The position numbers were made by a program, and so were the translations under genes. A stretch of DNA of 64,000 nt from an uncultured Acetobacteraceae bacterium. GTDB taxonomy: Bacteria > Pseudomonadota > Alphaproteobacteria > Acetobacterales > Acetobacteraceae. The first letter of the stretch is position 1; every line of letters begins with the position of its first letter. Shown in pieces: positions 55,604 through 64,000 of the stretch. The stretch lies in contig CALTUD010000018.1 of NCBI GenBank assembly GCA_943912335.1, positions 11,886 through 75,885 on the forward strand, read 5' to 3'. Below the pieces are notes generated by a model. That model saw only the letters and a program-made list of their open reading frames with translations. It ran no database searches and was not told where the DNA came from.

Positions 55604-56878
55604 TCAGGTGTTCATCGCGTCGAAGAAATCCTGGTTGGTCTTGCTGTATTTCAGCTTGTCCAACAGGAAGTCCATCGCATCCATCGTGCCCATCGGGCTC
55701 AGGATGCGGCGCAGGACCCACATCTTCGACAGGGCGCTCTTCTCCACCAGAAGCTCTTCCTTGCGGGTGCCGCTCTTGGTCACGTCGATCGCCGGGAAGG
55801 TGCGCTTGTCGGAAAGCTTGCGGTCCAGCACCAGCTCCGAGTTGCCGGTGCCCTTGAACTCTTCGAAGATCACCTCGTCCATGCGCGAACCGGTATCGAT
55901 CAGCGCCGTGGCGATGATGGTCAGCGAACCGCCTTCCTCGATATTGCGCGCAGCACCGAAGAAGCGCTTCGGGCGCTGCAGGGCGTTGGCGTCCACACCG
56001 CCGGTCAGCACCTTGCCCGACGACGGCACGACGGTGTTGTAGGCGCGCGCCAGACGGGTGATCGAATCCAGCAGGATCACCACGTCGCGCTTGTGCTCGA
56101 CGAGGCGCTTGGCCTTCTCCAGCACCATCTCCGTCACCTGCACGTGGCGGGTCGCCGGCTCGTCGAAGGTGGACGACACCACCTCGCCGCGCACGGTGCG
56201 CGCCATGTCCGTCACTTCTTCCGGACGCTCGTCGATCAGCAGAACGATCAGGAACACGTCGGGATGGTTGCGGGCGATGGCGGTGGCGATGCTCTGCAGC
56301 ATCACCGTCTTGCCGGTGCGCGGCGGCGCCACGATCAGGGCGCGCTGGCCCATGCCGATCGGGGACACCAGATCGATCACGCGCGGCGTCATGTCGCGGC
56401 TCTGGCCCTTGGCCAGCACCGGCGGATTCTCGTCCTCCATGCGCAGGCGGCGATCGGGATAGAGCGGGGTCAGGTTGTCGAAGTTGATGCGATGGCGCAC
56501 CGCCTCGGGTGGCTCGAAATTGATCGAGTTCAGCTTCAGGAGCGCGAAATAGCGCTCGCCGTCGCGCGGCGCACGGATCTGGCCTTCCACCGTATCGCCC
56601 GTGCGCAGCCCGTAGCGGCGCACCTGGCTCGGCGAGACGTAGATATCGTCCGGACCGGGCAGGAAGTTGGCTTCCGGCGAGCGGAGATAGCCGAACCCGT
56701 CCGACAGGATTTCCAGAGTGCCTTCGCCATGGATCGCCTGGTCGTTCTCGGCCAGGGTCTTCAGGATGGCGAACATCATGTCCTGCTTACGCAGCGAGGA
56801 CGCGTTCTCGATCTGCAGCGACTCCGCGTAGGAGAGCAGGTCCGAGGGTGATTTTGCCTTGAGATCGGCGAGGTGCAT
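55604..56878 (-). CDS. rho: Transcription termination factor Rho
   Basis: A 424-residue hexameric RNA helicase/terminator. It has an N-terminal Rho-N domain ([19 protein letters not shown]), a cold-shock-type RNA-binding domain (about 55-120; GFGYLRSP) and an ATPase domain with Walker [13 protein letters not shown] and [22 protein letters not shown] is the standard start; a GTG eight codons earlier is possible. Confidence 0.96.
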   Translation of the reverse strand: MHLADLKAKSPSDLLSYAESLQIENASSLRKQDMMFAILKTLAENDQAIHGEGTLEILSDGFGYLRSPEANFLPGPDDIYVSPSQVRRYGLRTGDTVEGQIRAPRDGERYFALLKLNSINFEPPEAVRHRINFDNLTPLYPDRRLRMEDENPPVLAKGQSRDMTPRVIDLVSPIGMGQRALIVAPPRTGKTVMLQSIATAIARNHPDVFLIVLLIDERPEEVTDMARTVRGEVVSSTFDEPATRHVQVTEMVLEKAKRLVEHKRDVVILLDSITRLARAYNTVVPSSGKVLTGGVDANALQRPKRFFGAARNIEEGGSLTIIATALIDTGSRMDEVIFEEFKGTGNSELVLDRKLSDKRTFPAIDVTKSGTRKEELLVEKSALSKMWVLRRILSPMGTMDAMDFLLDKLKYSKTNQDFFDAMNT

Positions 56879-57097
56879 GGGGGACGCCTCGTGTGCGGTC
56901 ACGCAGAAGGGGGAGGAACGCAGGACGGGAATGGTCGCCCGGCGGGAGCCGCCGGAAAGGTCGCGACCGGAAGGACCGGGGGCCCTTCAGAACCGACATT
57001 GTTCCGAGTGGAAGCGTCCCGCAGGCACGGAATGCCACGAGACGACCGTTTGATAGGCGCGAAACCCGCACAACGTCAAGCAGATCAGCCTGCCGCC

Positions 57098-57122
57098 GAT
57101 ATTGCGAATGAATATCAATATC
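57098..57122. promoter_or_regulatory. Inverted repeat in front of the siderophore-type receptor
   Basis: GATATTG-N11-CAATATC has perfect 7-bp arms and ends 4 bp before the ATG at 57127. Its AT-rich character in a GC-rich region and its place before an iron-type receptor suggest an iron-regulator (Fur-like) site, but it is not a clean Fur consensus. Confidence 0.4.
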
Positions 57123-57126
57123 AGTT

Positions 57127-59235
57127 ATGGACGCGATCATGTCCCATGCGCCGTCCCGCACCGCCCTCCTTCTTATCCTGTGCGCCGCTCCGGCCTGGGC
57201 AGGGACGGCGCCGGAGCGGACACGCCCGCACGAGCGCATCACCGTGCAGGCGCAGCGCGGCGGCCTGCTCGCCCCTGCCACCAGCGCCGCGACCAAGACC
57301 CGCACCGCTCTGGTGCTCGTGCCGCAGAACGTCTCCGTCATCACCGCAGACCGCATGGCGCTGCTGAACGAGCGCAGCCTGAGCGAGGTCGTGCGCTACA
57401 GCGCCGGCGTGTCCGATTACGGCGGCAAGGACGACCCGCGCGGCTATTTCGGCACCATTCGCGGCTTCACGCCGGATATCTATCTCGACGGCACCCGCCT
57501 GCCCGATGCCGCCACCTCGCTGTCCTGGGCGATCGAGCCGTTCGGTCTGGAGCAGTTCGATATCCTGCGCGGGGCTTCCTCCGGCCTGTACGGCGCAGGC
57601 CAGCTCGGCGGCATCCTGAACGCCGTCAGCAAGCGCCCGCGTTTCTCCGCTACCGACAGCGCCGACATCCAGCTCGGCTCCTTCAAGCGCGTGCAGGGCG
57701 ATGCCGATCTCGGCGGCAGCCTGAACGCGTCGCGCACGCTGCTCTGGCGGCTGGTCGGGCTGGCGCGCCATTCCAGTACCTATGCCGACAACATCCTCGA
57801 CAACGAGATCTACGTCGCGCCGTCCCTGCGCTGGATCGCCGGTCCGCGCACCGACCTCACCCTCCTGTCCAGCTACACCCAGCGCGACAACGGCTCCACC
57901 GCGCAGTTCCTGCCGGCGCTGGGCACCATCACGCCGAGCCGATACGGCCGCATCCCGCGCGACGCCCTGTCCAGCGACCGCGATTTCGACGTGTATTCCA
58001 AACGCCAGGTCTCGGTCGGCTATGCGCTGACGCACCGGCTGGCGGAAGGATGGACCGTCAACCAGACCGTCCGCTTCGCCCATCTCGACACGCTCTACCG
58101 CTTCGTCACCACCCAGTCCCTCGCCGCCGACCAGAAGACCCTGGCCCGTCAGGCCCTGCTGCAATCCGGCAACGACAACACGGTGACGGTCGATACCAAC
58201 ACCGAGCTGCGCGCCGTCACCGGCCCCGTGGCGCACGACCTGCTCGCGGGAATCGATTTCCGCGACGATTTCGTGGGCATCCGGCGCGGCGCCCGTGCGG
58301 CGCCGTCCATCGACATCTACGCGCCGAAACCCGTACGCGTCGCCTATCCCCGCCCGGCCTCTACCATCAGCACCAACGAGACCGAGCACCAGACCGGACT
58401 GTATCTCCAGGATCAGGCCCAGTGGCGCCGCTTCACCCTCACGCTCACCGGACGCGAGGATCTCACCGGCAGCACCACCGTCGACAACCTGACCCGCCGA
58501 CGCACCCCGCAGACCAACAACGCGACCACCGGCCGGGTCGGTCTCGTGTACGCCGCGCCGTTCGACCTGTTCCCGTACGTCTCCTACGCCACCTCGTTCC
58601 AGCCCCAGGTCGGCACCACCCGGCTCGGCGCGTCCTTCGTGCCCACCACCGGCAAGCAGGTCGAGGCCGGGATCAAGTATCGCGCCCCGAACGGCCGCTT
58701 CCTCGCCACCGCGGACGCCTTCGATCTGGTGGAGCACAACGTGCTGACCACCGATCCGGCCGATTCCACCTACAGCATCCAGACCGGCGCGCAGCGGACA
58801 CGCGGCGTCGAACTCGAAGCCACCGGCCGGCTGCCCGGCCGGATCGACGTGATCGCCGCCGCCACCTATCAGGAACCGCGCATCACCCGCAGCAGTGTGG
58901 CCGCCCAGATCGGCCAGCGGCCCGTGACCGTGCCGAGCCACATGGCCTCGGCATTCGTCGAGAAGGGCGTGCGGCTTTCCCCCACCGTGGATGGCGGACT
59001 CGGCGCCGGGATGCGCTACACCGGCAACACCGCCGGCGCGCTCCCGAACAGCGTCCTGGTCCCGAGCCAACTGGTCTGGGATGCGCAGGCGCACATGGAC
59101 TACCGGAAGCTGCATCTGCAGCTCAACGGCACCAATCTTGCCGACCGGCACTATGTTGCGATCTGCACCAGGTCCGTCGCCTGCGCCTGGGCACCGGGAC
59201 GCGCGGTCTTCTTCACCGCCGGATATAGCCTGTAG
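57127..59235 (+). CDS. TonB-dependent siderophore receptor
   Basis: A 702-residue outer-membrane receptor of the FhuA/FpvA type: signal peptide (ALLLILCAAPAWAG), plug (about 35-165; VPQNVSVITADRM, FGLEQFDILRGASSGLYG) and a 22-strand barrel ending with aromatic YSL, preceded by LADRHYVAICTRSVACAWAPG with a Cys pair. It likely imports a ferric hydroxamate or related siderophore; no synthesis genes are nearby. The true start may be the second ATG at 57139 (MSHAPS). Confidence 0.87.
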   Translation: MDAIMSHAPSRTALLLILCAAPAWAGTAPERTRPHERITVQAQRGGLLAPATSAATKTRTALVLVPQNVSVITADRMALLNERSLSEVVRYSAGVSDYGGKDDPRGYFGTIRGFTPDIYLDGTRLPDAATSLSWAIEPFGLEQFDILRGASSGLYGAGQLGGILNAVSKRPRFSATDSADIQLGSFKRVQGDADLGGSLNASRTLLWRLVGLARHSSTYADNILDNEIYVAPSLRWIAGPRTDLTLLSSYTQRDNGSTAQFLPALGTITPSRYGRIPRDALSSDRDFDVYSKRQVSVGYALTHRLAEGWTVNQTVRFAHLDTLYRFVTTQSLAADQKTLARQALLQSGNDNTVTVDTNTELRAVTGPVAHDLLAGIDFRDDFVGIRRGARAAPSIDIYAPKPVRVAYPRPASTISTNETEHQTGLYLQDQAQWRRFTLTLTGREDLTGSTTVDNLTRRRTPQTNNATTGRVGLVYAAPFDLFPYVSYATSFQPQVGTTRLGASFVPTTGKQVEAGIKYRAPNGRFLATADAFDLVEHNVLTTDPADSTYSIQTGAQRTRGVELEATGRLPGRIDVIAAATYQEPRITRSSVAAQIGQRPVTVPSHMASAFVEKGVRLSPTVDGGLGAGMRYTGNTAGALPNSVLVPSQLVWDAQAHMDYRKLHLQLNGTNLADRHYVAICTRSVACAWAPGRAVFFTAGYSL

Positions 59236-59270
59236 AAGTTTTCATCCAGACTTATACTGGCGAGATAGAT

Positions 59271-59389
59271 GTTCTTTCTTGAAAGAAAGAACCAAAGAAC
59301 TTCTGTCCGTTTGGCTCGGTATCGAACCACGTCATCGTAACCCAAACGGACAAAAGTCTTTTTGCTTCTTTTTCTTCAGAAAAAGAAGA
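59271..59389. repeat. Three-hairpin intergenic repeat, copy D
   Basis: Left hairpin GTTCTTTCTT / AAGAAAGAAC is perfect. Middle hairpin TGTCCGTTTGG / CCAAACGGACA is perfect over 11 bp, with a long variable loop. Right hairpin CTTCTTTTTCT / AGAAAAAGAAG is perfect. It lies between the convergent receptor and secreted-protein genes. Confidence 0.85.
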
Positions 59390-59405
59390 CCCTTTCTTCT
59401 TCCCT

Positions 59406-60002
59406 TCAGGACGGGACGAAATCCGGCCTGCGCACGACCGGATCGAACGACGCCCCCGTCAGCCAGAACCGTCCGGTCGCATCGCTTCCACCCCACCAAT
59501 GGATCAGCCGACCCAGCAATGCAGGACGCGGCGGCGCGGACCGCATTTCCCCCGCCAGGGTCGTGTCGGTGCAGGTGCCCACCATCAGAACCGTGCCCGC
59601 AGGCCGCAGCGTCGCCGCGGGCGCGCCGCCCGGCAGCGACACCCCGTCCACGGTCAGCTTCAGCCCGCACGGGCTCGCCGCGTTCGCGTCCGCAGGCCGG
59701 ATCACCCCGTCGATCGTGCCCTGCGCCACCATGCGCCGCGCATCGTCGAACAGGATCGCGCGGCCCCGCACGGCGCCGTCCGCAGCCGGCGCGTCGAGCC
59801 CCATTGCGATATGCACGGGCCGTCCGCCCACCTCGGGCAGACCCAGCAGCCCGCCTTCCAGATCGCCGCCATAGCGCAACGGCTCGGCGGCGATCGCCCG
59901 CATCAGCCCGACAGGGTCCGGCTGCACCGTCTGTGCCCGCGCACCCGTCGTCATGACGCCGATCGAGAGCGCCGCCACCAGTCCCAGCATCGCATCGCGC
60001 AT
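59406..60002 (-). CDS. Exported protein of unknown function
   Basis: A 198-residue protein with a signal peptide (MLGLVAALSIGVMTTGARAQ). I recognise no family. The mature part contains two Cys (SPCGLKLTVD and VGTCTDT) that could form a disulfide, and ends in a Trp-rich region (LIHWWGGSD) before FWLTGASFDPVV. It lies 23 bp downstream of corA on the same strand, so the two may be co-transcribed. Confidence 0.7.
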   Translation of the reverse strand: MRDAMLGLVAALSIGVMTTGARAQTVQPDPVGLMRAIAAEPLRYGGDLEGGLLGLPEVGGRPVHIAMGLDAPAADGAVRGRAILFDDARRMVAQGTIDGVIRPADANAASPCGLKLTVDGVSLPGGAPAATLRPAGTVLMVGTCTDTTLAGEMRSAPPRPALLGRLIHWWGGSDATGRFWLTGASFDPVVRRPDFVPS

Positions 60003-60025
60003 CGCCCGCACTCCCCTTCGAACCT

Positions 60026-61039
60026 TCACCGGCTGCCGAGCCAGCCTTTGCGCCAGAACCAGATCAACGGAAGCACGATGGTCAGCGCCATCAGCGACAG
60101 CGCGTACCAGTAGCCGAAGCTCCAGTTCAACTCCGGGATATCCTTGAAGTTCATGCCGTAGATGCTGGCGATCAAGGTCGGCGGAATGCCGATCAGGCTC
60201 ACCACCGTCAGCAGCTTGATGCCGTTGTTCTGTTCGATGTTGATGAAGCCCAGCGTCGCGTCGAGCAGGAACTGGGTCTTGTTGTTCAACTGCGCATCGT
60301 AATCGTTCAGGGACGAGATGTCCTTCGACATCAGCGTCAAACGCGCCCCGAACCGCTCCGAGCACGGCCTGTCGCCGTTCTCCCGAACGAAGGTGGCGAT
60401 GCGCTGCAAGCCCAGAAGACTGTCCCGCACCGACGAGACCAGATCGGTCAGCGTGCCCAGCTTCGACAGAAGCGCGCGCAGCTTGCGGTCGATATCGCCG
60501 CTGCGCGGCTGCTGGGCACTGAACACGCGCTTGGACAGCGCATCCAGATCGTGCCCGGCGATCTCCAGGATGTCGGCCAGACGATCCACCATCGCCTCCA
60601 GCAGAAGCTGCATGATGGTTTCCGCATCCGGCGGCGTGCCCGGCTGCACCTCGCCCACGGTCGGGATCGCCGGCTTCTGGTCCGGTGGGGTCGCCAATTG
60701 CCGTCCCACCGTCTCGAACACCATGTAGTCGGTGTAGCGGATGGTCACGAGCCGGTCATGCGACAGGACGAAGCCCACGGGCGAGTTGAACGAGGTGTCC
60801 TCGAACCGGCGCACCAGGGGCGTGGACAGATACAGCACCTTGCCCACCGTATAGACGCGCGACGAGCTCTCGATCTCCTCCACGTCCTGCCGGGTCGGGA
60901 TGCGCAGCCCGGTCAGACGCTCGGCCAGGGCGTGCTCCTCGTCGGTCGGGTTCAGAAGATCGAACCAGGCGGCGATCGAAGGGTCCGTGCGCTCCGAAAC
61001 CGGAACAGCCTCGGTGCCGAGCGGATGGGCAAGAAACAT
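60026..61039 (-). CDS. corA: CorA family magnesium transporter
   Basis: A 337-residue CorA with a large cytoplasmic N-domain (1-270) and two C-terminal transmembrane helices. The pore signature YGMNFKDIPEL lies between them. It carries Mg2+ and possibly Co2+ or Ni2+. Start at MFLAHPLGTEAVP; the longer upstream frame is a shadow of trpB. Confidence 0.94.
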   Translation of the reverse strand: MFLAHPLGTEAVPVSERTDPSIAAWFDLLNPTDEEHALAERLTGLRIPTRQDVEEIESSSRVYTVGKVLYLSTPLVRRFEDTSFNSPVGFVLSHDRLVTIRYTDYMVFETVGRQLATPPDQKPAIPTVGEVQPGTPPDAETIMQLLLEAMVDRLADILEIAGHDLDALSKRVFSAQQPRSGDIDRKLRALLSKLGTLTDLVSSVRDSLLGLQRIATFVRENGDRPCSERFGARLTLMSKDISSLNDYDAQLNNKTQFLLDATLGFINIEQNNGIKLLTVVSLIGIPPTLIASIYGMNFKDIPELNWSFGYWYALSLMALTIVLPLIWFWRKGWLGSR

Positions 61040-61180
61040 CGTCTCTCCGGGGAACAGAAAACGGGGGCGGGACAGGGTGAACGCGTCGGACCCCGCTTTC
61101 GTGTCATAGCATGAGCGACACGCCAGGACGTGACCTGCCGCGGGGCGTTTGATAGGACACGCGATCCAGGAGGGTTTCCG

Positions 61181-62485
61181 TTGAATACGCACGCACGTCC
61201 CATGCCGGCCGAAGCCGCCGGCGCGACCGCATCCGCGCAGCCGGTCTCGGCGCAGCTCGGCACGCTCGCGGCCGAACACCGCGCCAACACGCTGCGCGGC
61301 GGCCCGGACGAGCGCGGCCGGTTCGGCATCTTCGGCGGCCGCTTCGTCGCCGAAACGCTGATGCCGCTGATCCTGGAACTCGACGAGGCCTACGAGGCGG
61401 CGAAGAAGGACCCGGCCTTCCGCGCCGAGCTGGATTTCTACCTCAAGGATTACGTGGGCCGTCCCAGCCCGCTCTGGTACGCCAAACGACTCTCGGGCGA
61501 ACTCGGTGGCGCTAAGATCTATTTCAAGCGCGAAGAGCTGAACCATACGGGTTCGCACAAGCTCAACAACGTCATGGGCCAGATCCTGCTGGCCCGCCGC
61601 ATGGGCCGCACACGCATCATCGCCGAAACCGGCGCGGGTCAGCACGGCGTCGCCACCGCCACGGTCTGTGCCCTGCTCGGGCTCAAATGCGTGGTCTATA
61701 TGGGCGCCACCGACGTCGCGCGTCAGAGCCCGAACGTGTTCCGCATGCGCCTGCTGGGCGCGGAGGTGCATGCGGTGGAAACCGGCGCAGGCACGCTCAA
61801 GGACGCGATGAACGAGGCGATGCGCGACTGGGTCGCCAACGTGTCCGACACCTACTACCTGATCGGCACGGTCGCGGGCCCGCACCCCTATCCGGCCATG
61901 GTGCGCGATTTCCAGTGCGTGATCGGCGAGGAAGCCCGCGCGCAGCTCCAGCAGGCGGAAGGCCGTCTGCCGGATGCGGTGGTGGCGGCGGTGGGCGGCG
62001 GCTCCAATGCCATGGGCATCTTCCACCCGTTCCTGGACGAGCCGGACGTGGCGCTGATCGGCGTGGAAGCGGCCGGTCGCGGCCTCGATTCCGGCGAGCA
62101 GGCGGCCAGCATCTCGCGCGGCCGCCCCGGCGTGCTGCACGGCAACCGCACCTATCTGCTCCAGGACGACGAGGGCCAGATCCAGGAAGCGCATTCCATC
62201 AGCGCCGGGCTGGACTACCCCGGCATCGGTCCGGAACATGCCTGGCTGCACGAGATCGGCCGTGCCCAGTATGTCGGCATCACCGACGACGAGGCGTTGG
62301 ACGCGTTCCAGCTCTGCACGCGCACCGAGGGCATCATCCCGGCGCTGGAATGCGCGCACGCGCTGGCCTACGTCGCCAAGATCGCCCCGGCCATGGACCC
62401 GGAACGAATCATCCTGATGAATCTGTCCGGGCGCGGCGACAAGGACATCTTCACCGTGGCAGAGCGCCTGGGAGTGAAGCTGTGA
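61181..62485 (+). CDS. trpB: Tryptophan synthase beta subunit
   Basis: A 434-residue PLP enzyme condensing indole and serine. Motifs: [15 protein letters not shown], the PLP lysine in [41 protein letters not shown]. An AGGAGGG ribosome site 6 bp before a TTG at 61181 makes TTG the likely start; an in-frame ATG follows at 61202. The N-terminal extension of about 30 residues is longer than usual. Confidence 0.96.
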   Translation: MNTHARPMPAEAAGATASAQPVSAQLGTLAAEHRANTLRGGPDERGRFGIFGGRFVAETLMPLILELDEAYEAAKKDPAFRAELDFYLKDYVGRPSPLWYAKRLSGELGGAKIYFKREELNHTGSHKLNNVMGQILLARRMGRTRIIAETGAGQHGVATATVCALLGLKCVVYMGATDVARQSPNVFRMRLLGAEVHAVETGAGTLKDAMNEAMRDWVANVSDTYYLIGTVAGPHPYPAMVRDFQCVIGEEARAQLQQAEGRLPDAVVAAVGGGSNAMGIFHPFLDEPDVALIGVEAAGRGLDSGEQAASISRGRPGVLHGNRTYLLQDDEGQIQEAHSISAGLDYPGIGPEHAWLHEIGRAQYVGITDDEALDAFQLCTRTEGIIPALECAHALAYVAKIAPAMDPERIILMNLSGRGDKDIFTVAERLGVKL

Positions 62486-63345
62486 GCCGCATCGCCGCAC
62501 GGTTCGCCGCCCTCAGGCAGGAGGGCCGCGGCGCGCTGATCCCCTATCTCGAAGCCGGCGACCCGGACATGGAGACCGCCGCCGCGATCCTGGCCGGCAT
62601 GCCGGACGCCGGCGCCGACCTGATCGAGATCGGCGTGCCCTTCACCGATCCGATGGCGGACGGCCCGATCATCCAGGCCGCCGCCCGTCGCGGGCTCAAG
62701 GGCGGCGCCACCCTGAAGCGCACGCTGGAGATGGTCGCCCGCTTCCGCGAACAGGACGACCACACGCCGATCGTGCTGATGGGCTATCTCAACCCGATCG
62801 ACAGCTACGGCCCGGAACGGTTCTGCGCCGATGCAGGGCGCGCGGGCGTGGACGGGCTGATCATCGTCGATCTGCCCTCCGAGGAGGCCGATCTGATCGA
62901 GGCGCACAGCGCCGCCAACGCGATCGACATCATCCGTCTGGTCGCCCCCACCACGGCCGACGAGCGCCTGCCGCTGGTGCTGCGCAACGCGTCCGGCTTC
63001 ATCTATTACGTCAGCATCACGGGCGTGACCGGCACACGCACGGCCAGCGAGTCCGACCTCGCTGCCGCCCTGCCGCGTCTGCGCGCCAGGACTGATCTGC
63101 CGGTGGCGATCGGCTTCGGCATCCGCACGCCGGAACAGGCCGCCTCCGCCGTCCGCATCGCCGACGGCGCCGTGGTCGCCTCCGCCCTGATCGAAACCCT
63201 TTCCGGCACGCTCGATGCCGAAGGCCGCGCCGGACCCGATACGGTCCGTCTCGTGCTCGACCAGGTCAGAACCATCGCGAACGGCGTCCGGTCGGCGCGC
63301 GCGCGCCCCGAAACCCAGGCAGAAGCAACGGAGCTCCCGGCATGA
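62482..63345 (+). CDS. trpA: Tryptophan synthase alpha subunit
   Basis: A 287-residue TIM barrel cleaving indole-3-glycerol phosphate. Motifs: [11 protein letters not shown], the catalytic Glu in [16 protein letters not shown], and [10 protein letters not shown]. The start is GTG overlapping the trpB stop (GTGA). Confidence 0.95.
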   Translation: MSRIAARFAALRQEGRGALIPYLEAGDPDMETAAAILAGMPDAGADLIEIGVPFTDPMADGPIIQAAARRGLKGGATLKRTLEMVARFREQDDHTPIVLMGYLNPIDSYGPERFCADAGRAGVDGLIIVDLPSEEADLIEAHSAANAIDIIRLVAPTTADERLPLVLRNASGFIYYVSITGVTGTRTASESDLAAALPRLRARTDLPVAIGFGIRTPEQAASAVRIADGAVVASALIETLSGTLDAEGRAGPDTVRLVLDQVRTIANGVRSARARPETQAEATELPA

Positions 63346-64000
63346 GCTGGCTCACCACCTATGTGCGTCCGAAGATCCGCAACCTGCTGGGCAAGCGGGA
63401 CGTGCCGGACAATCTCTGGACCCAGTGCGATTCCTGCTCGCAGATGATCTTCGCGGCCGATCTGCACAAGAACCAGAACGTGTGCCCGCATTGCGGCCAC
63501 CATATGCGCGCTTTGGTCACGGATCGTCTGGACTGGACGTTCGATGCCGGGTCCTACACCCGCATCGAACTGCCCAAGGCGCCGATCGATCCGCTCGGGT
63601 TCCGCGACCAGAAGCGCTACACCGACCGCCTCAAGGACCAGCGCGCCAAGACCCATCTGGACGAGAGCCTGGTGGTCGCGCACGGCACCATCACCGGCCA
63701 CAAGGCCGTGGTCGCCGTGATGGCATATGAATTCCTGGCCGGTACCATGGGGGCCGCCCTGGGCGAGGGCATCGTCGCCGCCGCCCGTCTGGCCGTGCTC
63801 CAGCATGCGCCCCTGGTGGTGTTCACAGCCTCCGGCGGCGCGCGCATGCAGGAAGGCATGATCAGCCTGATGCAGATGCCGCGCACCACCATCGCCGTGC
63901 AGATGGTTCGCGATGCGGGCCTGCCCTACATCGTGGTGATGACCAACCCGACCACGGGCGGCGTCACCGCCTCCTTCGCCATGCTGGGCGATATCCAGAT
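63342..64000 (+). CDS. accD: Acetyl-CoA carboxylase carboxyltransferase beta subunit, N-terminal part
   Basis: The first 219 residues are inside the window. The zinc ribbon is visible as CDSCSQMIF and CPHCGHH, followed by GTITGHKAVVAVM and FTASGGARMQEGM of the carboxyltransferase fold. It overlaps trpA by ATGA; trpB-trpA-accD order is common in alphaproteobacteria. Confidence 0.95.
   Translation, partial: MSWLTTYVRPKIRNLLGKRDVPDNLWTQCDSCSQMIFAADLHKNQNVCPHCGHHMRALVTDRLDWTFDAGSYTRIELPKAPIDPLGFRDQKRYTDRLKDQRAKTHLDESLVVAHGTITGHKAVVAVMAYEFLAGTMGAALGEGIVAAARLAVLQHAPLVVFTASGGARMQEGMISLMQMPRTTIAVQMVRDAGLPYIVVMTNPTTGGVTASFAMLGDIQ

Overview
The window is a contiguous 64 kb piece of a high-GC alphaproteobacterial chromosome. 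The gene content fits Acetobacteraceae: an IolC-DUF2090 fusion with an RpiR-type IolR, ALAS-type HemA, CtrA with a CtrA/FlbD-style flagellar cluster, and maf/hemE/hemJ next to parAB-rsmG-mnmG-mnmE. I see no CRISPR array, complete insertion sequence or prophage. This looks like core chromosome around the replication origin.

Layout. (1) 1-11.5 kb: a myo-inositol uptake and catabolism locus. iolC-iolD-iolE-iolB run leftwards. Divergently run an ABC permease, an ABC ATPase, an inositol dehydrogenase and a periplasmic binding protein. A second Gfo/Idh/MocA dehydrogenase and an RpiR-type regulator follow on the minus strand. GGAA-N6-TTCC dyads (two exact, two one-off) sit at the divergent promoter and upstream of the dehydrogenase and regulator genes. 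(2) 11.8-15.9 kb: a minus-strand operon of a phosphoesterase and three transporters. (3) 16-22 kb: tRNA-Leu, small housekeeping genes, ALA synthase, and an odd polyamine-type ABC set whose ATPase has lost every catalytic motif and whose permease is only 147 aa and displaced. (4) 22-36.8 kb: fliJ-fliI and fliF-fliG-fliH-fliN-flbD-flhA-flhF-flhG on the minus strand, with ctrA divergent from fliI. TTAA-N7-TTAA CtrA boxes lie in front of fliI/ctrA and fliF. CtrA carries Glu at position 51 and FlbD Glu at position 52, where the phosphorylatable Asp is expected. (5) 37-48.8 kb: the probable origin domain, with an oriC candidate between maf and hemE, perfect parS sites at 37552 and 45592, and parAB, rsmG, mnmG and mnmE. 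An arginine/ornithine degradation pair with an Lrp regulator is embedded here. (6) 48.8-57 kb: ogt, a quinone reductase, and a cobalamin-riboswitch-led operon (TonB receptor, ATPase, binding protein, permease), then rho. (7) 57-64 kb: a siderophore-type TonB receptor, a secreted unknown, corA, and trpB-trpA-accD.

Running through the window are four copies of a 100-120 bp element made of three consecutive hairpins, with covarying arms in the middle hairpin. The strongest leads are this element, the Glu51 CtrA, the catalytically dead ABC ATPase, and the origin candidate with repeated TTGTAC-core boxes.
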